DNA of 13,618 nucleotides from Proteobacteria bacterium UBA7447 (lineage in GTDB: Bacteria; Pseudomonadota; Gammaproteobacteria; Arenicellales; UBA868), in the NCBI GenBank assembly GCA_002477475.1, contig DLPX01000064.1, positions 59,398-73,015 on the forward strand, read 5' to 3'. The notes beneath the pieces were generated by a model. The model was not told the DNA's origin and made no database searches. It saw only the letters and a program-made list of their open reading frames with translations. Made by a program: the position numbers and the translations under genes. Positions 12,033 to 13,618 of this stretch are shown piece by piece (position 1 is the first letter of the stretch; the number at the start of each line of letters is the position of its first letter).

Positions 12033-13618
12033 TTAGTTGGCGCTTTGCGCGTTGAAGTACATCTTGTAGGCAACGAAGTATTTGTTGATGTTCCTCACAT
12101 AATCTACTGTCTCACGCCCTATTTGCTCTGCCGCGAGCACTTCAACATTGCCAAACCATCTGTTGGGGTCAAAGCCACGCGGTTGCGCCTTTTTTCGAAG
12201 ACGGCGTATCCGGTTGGGCCCCGCGTTATATGATGCCCACGCAAAGTCCATCTTGGCAGCAGGATGAATCTGTGAATCGCTGAAGTAATGCTCGCGTAAA
12301 AACGCCATATATTTGGTACCCGCGTGAATATTGTTCTCGACCGTGCTGATATCGGGAATTCCAACGTTCTTGTCCGCAGCAGTGCTCGGCAACAATTGCA
12401 TCACGCCGATTGCCCCGGCACTGCTTACTGCAGATTGATTCAACCGTGATTCCTGATAGGCCTGAGCAACGAGTTCGAGCCAGTCGATGCCATAAGTCTG
12501 CCCATAGGTTTCGAATAATTCACGCATTAGGCGTAGCCGCTCTCGGTCACCTTTCGACACGGGGTTGGTGATCCAGCGGTTTTTTTCATAATACCGGGTG
12601 AAAAGAATATTGCCCAAAAGCGAACCCTTGCGATTCTTATCTACAAACTGATTCAGGCTTGCCAGTAGTGCCGCATTGTCTTGGCGTACCGCCCAGGCGA
12701 TTTGGCCGCCCTGGTGGATCGCCAAGTCGGGGTAGATACGGATGTTGCTGAGCATCTTGCTCCAAATGGTAGCGATATGCCTATCCGCAACAGCCAGCTG
12801 AATCGCTCCGGCATCCAGCATCTCCAAAATGTCTTCCGTGCTAAGTTGCTCTTTGGCTTCCGATATGTCCACCGGGGCGAGCCCTTTGCTCAAGAGAAGT
12901 TCATTAAGGGACTTAAGGTGCATGATGTAGCTGGAGCCCTTTCTCGCAACTACGGTCCGTCCAGACAAATCACTTAGTGATGTCAAAGCCTGGCCATCCC
13001 GCCGGCCGATAATGACCTCGTCCACAGCCTTAAGGTAGGGCTTGGTGAAACTGACGTGCGCCAAACGCTCTGGTGTGATGGTCAACCCTGCCGCAACAAC
13101 ATCACCGTGCCCCGAAGTGAGTCTGTCCAGCAGTTGGTCAAACGGCACGGGCACAAAGATCAACTTGACTCGATCCTCCAGCGATGAAACTGAGGAATTA
13201 AGGAGTTTTTCATACTCCATCATTAGGTCGTACTCGAATCCCCGAGGGGATCCCTGGTCAAAAAAGAAGTTCGTTCTCCCATAGGACACAAGAACCCTTA
13301 GAAAGCGCCGCTCACGTATCCTGTCGAGATCACCCAAAAAGGGTCGTCTGACTCGCTCGAGCAATTGACCCGACTGAGCATGCTCAGCAAGCCCGCTTCC
13401 CGATCGGGACGCATCGCTGTTCGAGAACGGTGACCTGATTTCAACTCGCAGTCTCAAATCGAACTGAGCCGGATCGGCATCATTGACATACTCCGGGGCT
13501 GCGGAGGAGGTCGCGGAATGGACTGACAGGTCATTGCCTAAAAGATCCGAGTCATCGGAACAAGCTCCGAGGAGAGCAAGCGTTATCGCCGCAAGAGAAA
13601 CGCCGAATAGCCTAAAAA
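12033..13618 (-). CDS. mltF: MltF-like lytic transglycosylase lipoprotein (5' end beyond window)
   Basis: This is a peptidoglycan-cleaving lipoprotein with two domains. The first resembles a solute-binding protein (about 13313-12600: RFLRVLVSYGRTNFFF...GFEYDLMMEY, DVVAAGLTITPERL, FTKPYL, DLSGRTVVARKGSSY). The second is a C-terminal SLT lysozyme-like domain (from about 12490) with QESRLNQSAVSSAGAIGVMQLLP, whose Glu (codon 12450-12452) is the catalytic acid, followed by AGTKYMAFL and WASYNAGPNRI. A TTG at 13457 could be mistaken for the start. The frame stays open to the window edge and encodes LFGVSLAAITLALLGAC, a lipoprotein signal with its lipobox Cys at 13560-13562, followed by Ser, which suits outer-membrane sorting. 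So the true start lies just past 13618, and 527 residues are visible. It ends 11 bases from the convergent barrel-like gene. The binding-like domain of E. coli MltF regulates activity by binding peptidoglycan fragments. Confidence 0.92.
   Translation of the reverse strand, partial: FRLFGVSLAAITLALLGACSDDSDLLGNDLSVHSATSSAAPEYVNDADPAQFDLRLRVEIRSPFSNSDASRSGSGLAEHAQSGQLLERVRRPFLGDLDRIRERRFLRVLVSYGRTNFFFDQGSPRGFEYDLMMEYEKLLNSSVSSLEDRVKLIFVPVPFDQLLDRLTSGHGDVVAAGLTITPERLAHVSFTKPYLKAVDEVIIGRRDGQALTSLSDLSGRTVVARKGSSYIMHLKSLNELLLSKGLAPVDISEAKEQLSTEDILEMLDAGAIQLAVADRHIATIWSKMLSNIRIYPDLAIHQGGQIAWAVRQDNAALLASLNQFVDKNRKGSLLGNILFTRYYEKNRWITNPVSKGDRERLRLMRELFETYGQTYGIDWLELVAQAYQESRLNQSAVSSAGAIGVMQLLPSTAADKNVGIPDISTVENNIHAGTKYMAFLREHYFSDSQIHPAAKMDFAWASYNAGPNRIRRLRKKAQPRGFDPNRWFGNVEVLAAEQIGRETVDYVRNINKYFVAYKMYFNAQSAN

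Overview
The window reads as ordinary chromosome of a heterotrophic Gram-negative bacterium, most likely a gammaproteobacterium. The evidence is an outer-membrane lipoprotein lytic transglycosylase of the MltF type, SohB, a YrdA-type gamma-carbonic-anhydrase-like protein, an outer-membrane-barrel-like protein, and genes for uptake and oxidation of amino acids. I see no rRNA, tRNA, insertion sequence, CRISPR array, phage gene or toxin-antitoxin pair, and base composition looks even by eye. The window is gene-dense: no gene-free stretch exceeds about 190 bases.

Left part (1-4448). A branched-chain-type ABC importer is read leftwards: a periplasmic binding protein (487-1674) followed by the start of a LivH-type permease that runs off the left edge. 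Two hairpins lie between them. Divergent from it is a D-amino-acid-dehydrogenase-like FAD oxidoreductase (1857-3101). That gene converges tail to tail with an ArgE-like M20 deacylase (3108-4337). Together these suggest import, deacylation and oxidation of amino-acid-like compounds, but the true substrates cannot be read from the sequence.

Middle part (4449-8520). sohB and a gamma-carbonic-anhydrase-like gene form a tight pair. They are followed by panC (pantothenate synthetase), whose start codon sits inside an inverted repeat. panC converges with mmsA, a CoA-acylating (methyl)malonate-semialdehyde dehydrogenase read leftwards. mmsA is preceded by a possible ten-residue leader peptide.

Right part (8575-13618). 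A small secreted or anchored protein of unknown function is followed by a class III omega-amino-acid:pyruvate aminotransferase. Next come two exported proteins of unknown function, one small and probably beta-rich and one resembling an outer-membrane barrel. The last gene is a convergent MltF-like lytic transglycosylase whose lipoprotein signal extends to the right edge of the window.

The clearest functional theme is beta-alanine. PanC consumes it to make pantothenate. The aminotransferase could convert it to malonate semialdehyde, and MmsA could convert that to acetyl-CoA. I did not find a clearly new multi-gene system. The most worthwhile unknowns are the exported pair at 10504-12021, the small protein at 8575-8997, and the possible translation-level controls in front of mmsA and panC.
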